Below are positions 59,646 through 64,000 of a stretch of 64,000 nucleotides of DNA, piece after piece (the first letter of the stretch is position 1; the number at the start of each line of letters is the position of its first letter). Origin of the DNA: Solanum dulcamara (taxonomy: Eukaryota > Streptophyta > Magnoliopsida > Solanales > Solanaceae); the NCBI RefSeq assembly GCF_947179165.1, contig NC_077245.1:39301286-39365285 (forward strand). The letters are read 5' to 3'. A model generated the notes under the pieces. The model did no database searches. It worked only from the letters and a program-made list of their open reading frames with translations, and was not told where the DNA came from. The translations under genes and the position numbers were made by a program.

Positions 59646-60540
59646 GAACTAAAGTAATATGATTACCTAGATGCTTTTTCAGCTAAGATATAAGGAAAGT
59701 GAAGTGAACTATAGATTAAGGAGGCAAATCCAACGTATAGGCAACAAGTCCTACTCCAGCAATAACCTGAAATGGTTCATATAACTCGAGAAGTGGATAG
59801 GGTGACCAATTTGCTTCTTAGACATGAGGATTTTATAAGAACTACCCCAAATCAAGATTCTATGAGGTGGAAACACAATAAGGATGGTAATTTCTCAGTT
59901 AAGAGGGCCTACAAAATAGGTAATGCATAGCTAAATAAAAAGAAACAAGTTTTATGGAACAATGTTTGGAAAAACATAGCACCAAGTAAAGTTTAAATAT
60001 TTTACTTGGTTGGTAGCAAGAAAGGCATGTCTGACATATGAGGTTTTGAGGAAAAAGGAGAAGACTATAGATTCAAGATGTCAACTCTGTAGTGAAACAA
60101 ATGAAACAAACAGTCACCTTTTTTTACATTGCAAATTTACTACACAACTATGGTCTTTTTTCTTACATTCATGGAAACAAAATGGACTATGCTTGAGCTC
60201 ACTGCAGACCTACTAAGTTGTTGGATCAGAAGAGGAGGAGGCAAGAGCCATAAAATATAGTGGAGAATCATCCCACATTGCATTTAGTGGTCCGTGCGGA
60301 AAGAGAGAAATAGTAGAAGCTTTGAAGATAGGTCCAATTCCATTCACATAGTTAAATGGAATGTGTTGTATCTTTCTATTTTTGGTGTAAAAAGATAGAC
60401 ATAGATGAATTAGAACTAGTAGATCTATTAGGGTCATTGTAAGTAGTTTCCCTCCTCTTTTTCCATGTTTATCTTTTCAAGGTTGCCAGCATATCCTTAA
60501 TGCTGATGAATGCAACATTACAAGTTTCAAAAAAATAAAA
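59646..60540 (+). mobile_element. 5'-truncated LINE (non-LTR retrotransposon) 3' end
   Basis: Plus-strand translation, with frameshifts, gives DSMRWKHNKDGNFSVKRAYK, VLWNNVWKNIAPSKV and then the zinc-binding motif CQLCSETNETNSHLFLHC (C-x2-C-x8-H-x4-C, about 60079-60132). This is the reverse-transcriptase zinc-binding (zf-RVT) region at the C-terminus of plant L1-type ORF2. The following frame resembles WWRIIP..W..RKERNSR(S)FE and then 3' UTR, ending in an A-rich AAAAAAATAAAA tail at 60529-60540. RT and endonuclease are absent. The left boundary with the element A LTR is approximate. Confidence 0.75.
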
Positions 60541-61656
60541 TCTTGGCTGAGAGTTTCTGAAAGGAGTGATCTTTGATGGAGAACTGTCTGTAGGGTTGAA
60601 TCTTTACATATACCCAATCACCAATGGCATAAGACTTTTCACTTCTCTTCTTCTCAATGTGCACCTTCATCCTATTCTGAACCTTGAGAAAATGATACTT
60701 CAAGGCTCTCTAAGTAGCCTCTCTAGCATGTAAACTTCTATCAACAGTCTCCAAGTGGGAATCAGAAGGTATGTAGAGAAGCAAGGGGGTGGTTTCTGAT
60801 CATACACTACTTCATAAGGAGTCATCTATGTAGAGAAGTGATAGGTGTCATTGTACCACCATTCTTCTAATGGTATCTACTGTGGCTATTCCATGGGTTT
60901 CTCAAGTGTCATGCAGCTGAGGTAACACTCAAGACCCCTGTTGACAACGTCAGTCTATCCATCAGTGGCGTTAGAAGTCAACAATGAAACCTTTTGTAGC
61001 TTGACTAATTCTATCCATAACTTGCTAGTAAAGATTACATCCCTGACAAACACAATGGAATTTGGCATACCATGTAGTCTGAAGACAGTGTCCATGAACA
61101 CCTTATCCACATCTAAGAAAGACTAAGGGTGCTCGAGGGTCATGAAGTGAGCAGCCATACTGAGCTAATCCACTACTACAAAAAACCCAAATTCTTGTTT
61201 GTATCTTTAGGTAGTCCTTCTATACAATCCATAGAGCTATCCTACCATACCATATTAGGGATGAAAAGAGGTTGGATTAGGCCAGGTGAAGGAAGAAACA
61301 TTCTCATGTTTATACCTCTGGCACACCTCACACTCCCTTATAAAAACATAAACATCCTACTTCATCTTTTTCCCATAAAACTCCGGCTTAAGCCTCTTCA
61401 AAGTGGTAGAAATACCTGAATGACCCCCTATTAAGTTCCCATTGTATAAAGCAATAAGTTGCTTTCTGATGTTAGGATTGTGGTCAACCATAATCTTACC
61501 CTTTCTACTAAGTATGCCCCCTTGAAATTTATAGTAAGCCTTGTGAGTAGTCCCTGTATTCATTTCTTGCAGTATCTTCTGTAATTGAGGGTCTTGACTC
61601 CATGTCATCTTAACCTCATCAACTAGGGTAACCTGCACACTAGATATGCTAAACAA
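60541..61656 (-). pseudogene. Element F integrase region, broken
   Basis: Minus strand: a zinc-binding H2C2 linker region with GGHSGISTTLKRLKPEFY (61357-61656) followed by CEVCQRYK, a catalytic core with VVVD and MTPYEVVY, and a C-terminal GDWVYVKIQPYRQ..QKLSAK segment ending where the LINE tail begins. Numerous stops. The layout is that of a Ty3/gypsy chromovirus-like integrase. The pol reading is cut at SAK by the LINE junction. Confidence 0.8.
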
Positions 61657-62248
61657 CTAGGGTGGCTCCTCTTTTTATGGATAAGGCATCATGAGCAATG
61701 TTTTCTTTCCCTTTTTTATAAAAAATATCACAGTCATAGCTAAGCAATTTCACAAACCATTTCTGCGGGCTAGGTGTTATTACCCTCTACTCCAATAGGA
61801 TTCTGCAGGTTAGGTGTTATTACCCTCTAATCCAATAGGAATTTAAGGTAGTGATGGTTTGTCTTCATAATAAAGTCCTTCCCAACAAATAAGGCCTCCA
61901 CTTCTGTACTATAGTAACTAATGCCAACAACTCCCTTTCATAAACTGACAAAGCTTTGTCATTCGCGGATAAACCATGTCTAAAAGAAGCAATAGATTTG
62001 TTCTCTTGAGTCAACAGTCTAGATTTCTACAATGTTATCTCTTGAGGTATCAGTCGTTACCATAAATTATTAAAGTGAAATCAGGAAGAGCAAGGTTGAG
62101 GGTTGATGTAATCATTTGTTCAAAAGCCTGAGTGGCAGTTTTAGACCAACTGAAACTTCCTTCTTTCGTAAGTCAGTTAGGGGTCTAACAATGCTCATAT
62201 AGCCTTGGACAAACCTTCTGTACTATCTAGTGAGGCCAAGGAACCCCT
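61657..62248 (-). pseudogene. Element F RNase H region, broken
   Basis: Fragments on the minus strand read LSVYERELLALVTIVQKW, a YLLGR segment and QKWFVKLLSYDCDIFYKK, matching Ty3/gypsy RNase H between RT and integrase. Stops and frameshifts are throughout. A 41-bp-scale local repeat (TAGGTGTTATTACCCTCTA twice) lies at 61770-61835. Confidence 0.75.
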
Positions 62249-62840
62249 TTAAAGCTTTAATAGTTGTTGGTTGTTGCCAACTGAGAACAGCATAACCTTC
62301 TGGTCATCCATAGCAACACCATGCACTGAAATGATGTGTCCCAAGTAATTAACTTGAGTTAACCCAAAAGCACACTTACGTTTTTTGACAAATAATTTAT
62401 TGGCTCTCTGTGTCCTGAAAACCTCTTCCAAGAGCAACAAATGATCCCTCAAGCTAGAATTGTATATCAACATGTCATCAAAAAATTCCAGGATAAATTT
62501 CCTGAGATAAGGAGAGAAAACCTGTTTCATCAAGCTTTGGAAAGTAGAAAGAGCATTGGTTAAGCCAAATGGCATGACCAAAAACTCATAATGTCTATGG
62601 TGTGTCATGAATGCAGTCTTGGGAATATCCTCCTCAACCATCCTAATCTGATGGTAGCCAAACCTCAAGTCCAACTTTGAAAAGTATTCAGAGCCATACA
62701 GCTTACCCAGTAGATCCTCTATCACACGAATTGGGAATTTATCCTTCAGAATGGTTTTGTTCAACTCCCTGTAGTCAACACACATCCTCCGTGTACCGTC
62801 CTTCTTTTTTACCATCACAATTGGAGAAGAATAGGGGTTG
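62249..62840 (-). pseudogene. Element F reverse transcriptase, largely open
   Basis: The 189-codon minus frame contains MVKKKDGTRRMCVDYRELN, YFSKLDLRFGYHQIRM, FGLTNALSTFQ, the catalytic FFDDMLIYNSS with both Asp kept, and NYLGHIIS. It is the longest open protein-like frame in the window and the best-kept RT. FGLTNALSTF replaces the more usual FGLTNAPATF. Upstream and downstream frames are broken, so it is a fragment of a dead pol. Element F is a second Ty3/gypsy family, distinct from A. Confidence 0.92.
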
Positions 62841-62979
62841 ATACTATTCCTTATAACTCTGATTCAAGCAGTTCCTCCAACATCTTTTCAATCTCATCCT
62901 TCTAAATCACAAGACACATATAACGCCTAGTAGTTGTTGACTTTGCTCCTATCTGCTATAGACACAACAAAAGGGTTAA

Positions 62980-63370
62980 TGGTTGTCAAGCAAAACCCCA
63001 CCCTATAAGCTATGTTGAGGTCCAAAAAGTTGGGGTATTTTCTGTATCAATCAAAACTTGTATGGCCTTTCCCTTTAGAGATGTGGTCACCCTTGTAGTT
63101 CTGAATTCATATATGCCATTAATAGCATGGACAGACAGATATGGCATGATGAATCCTTCAGAATCAGTAACTAACCCTTGGTCTATCATTGACATCATTT
63201 GAGTAGGATCTATCATACAGTCTTTTTCATTGATCTCTTCCTTCATAGACGAATCCAATTCAGTTGAAATAGTTGTCTTTTCCTCTTACATATATGACCA
63301 ACAGTGAATTTTTCATCATAATTGAAATACAATCCTATGAAACACCATGTTTGTTTTCTTGCATAATATA
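62980..63370 (-). pseudogene. Element F protease and gag end, broken
   Basis: Minus strand: a VLIDTENTPTF segment near 63020-63050 is an aspartic protease active site with the DTG Gly changed to Glu, preceded by YLSVHAINGIYEFRT. Upstream, near 63280-63345, FNYDEKFTVGHICKRKRQLFQL is a nucleocapsid CCHC knuckle whose first cysteines have been lost. Spacing gag knuckle, protease, RT is right for chromoviruses. Nothing further of gag is found. Confidence 0.75.
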
Positions 63371-63479
63371 TGGAATGTGGCATTGTTATATAAGTTGTAA
63401 ATGACTTGGTATAGTACATTAGGAGAATGATATTGAAAATGTGTGGTAATATCAAGAAACTGAACTAAAGTTGTAAGTC

Positions 63480-64000
63480 AATGAAATTCCTTAAACAAAG
63501 GTTTGTGGTTAAAGAAATGGCTCGGGTAGCACCCTGCCCGTTTGGAAGGTTTAAAATAACTTGCACCTTCGGGATAAGTCTAAGAGTGTCTAATATGCTA
63601 GGAATAATGTGTTATGAGGTATTATAATAGAACAATTGTTGTATTTGCATTTGAAAGTCAAGCTAGTTGCAAAATAAAGGTCGGCAAAAGTTATAGTAAG
63701 TTTCTCTTATAATTTTTTTAAACTTTGGGTCAAATGTCTCAAATTATTGCTCTTTATATATAAAGAGTTATGGTCTCACGACCTATCAAATCGAAGTTCT
63801 ACGAGTCTAGTTTGCATCTAAAAAAGGGCACATCAAACCGACATCAGAGTAAAAAGTTATAACAATTTTACCGCAGACTGTTTGAGCTGAAACTAGGTCA
63901 CGAACCGAGTCAGGACAAAATTTTGGTTAAGTTGGCATTTGGACGTTTTACGCCATCAAAACATTTCATTTCATCTTATAAAAAGTGAGCAAGTTGAAGA
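63480..64000 (+). repeat. Probable LTR 5' portion, runs off the window
   Basis: The segment shows the style of a solanaceous gypsy LTR: CACCCTGCCCGTTTGGAAGG near 63525, ACGAGTCTAGTTTGCATC near 63795, and GAGTAAAAAGTTAT. No gene is seen. Boundaries and family are uncertain, and it may be inserted in or next to element F. Confidence 0.35.

Overview
This window looks like intergenic, repeat-dominated DNA from a flowering-plant nuclear genome. The style of the Ty3/gypsy LTRs, the initiator-tRNA-Met primer sites and the pararetrovirus remnant suggest Solanaceae; that family assignment is inference. I found no intact host gene, no tRNA gene and no complete rRNA gene. Nearly everything that can be named is a transposable element, mostly broken and several layers deep.

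Layout. (1) 1-6713: two LTRs of one family in opposite orientation, one a solo LTR (2675-4979) splitting the other, then LTR scraps and a TA/TG microsatellite. (2) 7305-18320: remnants of an endogenous pararetrovirus-like sequence (RNase H on the left, coat-protein-like region on the right), split by LTR retrotransposon D (8391-16814). (3) 19336-27386: a decayed CACTA (En/Spm) DNA transposon on the minus strand with a recognisable CACTA end at 27386. It has a 608-bp tandem duplication of its DUF4216-like region and is interrupted by a solo LTR (19341-21928) with a perfect TTTAT target-site duplication (TSD). (4) 29224-59643: an old Ty3/gypsy chromovirus-like element A (minus strand) with recognisable gag, protease, RT, RNase H and integrase, all inactivated. 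It was opened by element C (43585-54889, TSD ATTAC, between RNase H and integrase) and by element B (31344-41916, TSD TACAA, at the 3' LTR/polypurine junction). (5) 59646-60540: a 5'-truncated LINE tail. (6) 60541-63370: a second decayed Ty3/gypsy pol (element F, minus strand), then an LTR-like segment running off the right edge.

The most interesting signal is the family formed by B, C and D. All have very large LTRs (about 2.9-3.5 kb), an initiator-Met-type primer binding site, a conserved purine tract and a largely non-coding, purine-rich interior that keeps at most integrase. They fit the definition of large retrotransposon derivatives (LARDs), moved by proteins supplied in trans. B is very young: its 3450- and 3451-bp LTRs differ, by my reading, at about six bases plus one homopolymer indel. 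B alone carries a 103-nt gapless stretch resembling plant 5S rRNA, with the internal promoter elements largely kept.

The LTRs of B, C and D also share G-box-rich promoters just upstream of a TATA box, arrays of short CCC/GGG hairpins and several conserved GTAAG/GTATG donor-like sites. Relative ages from LTR divergence by eye: A and D are old, C intermediate, B recent.
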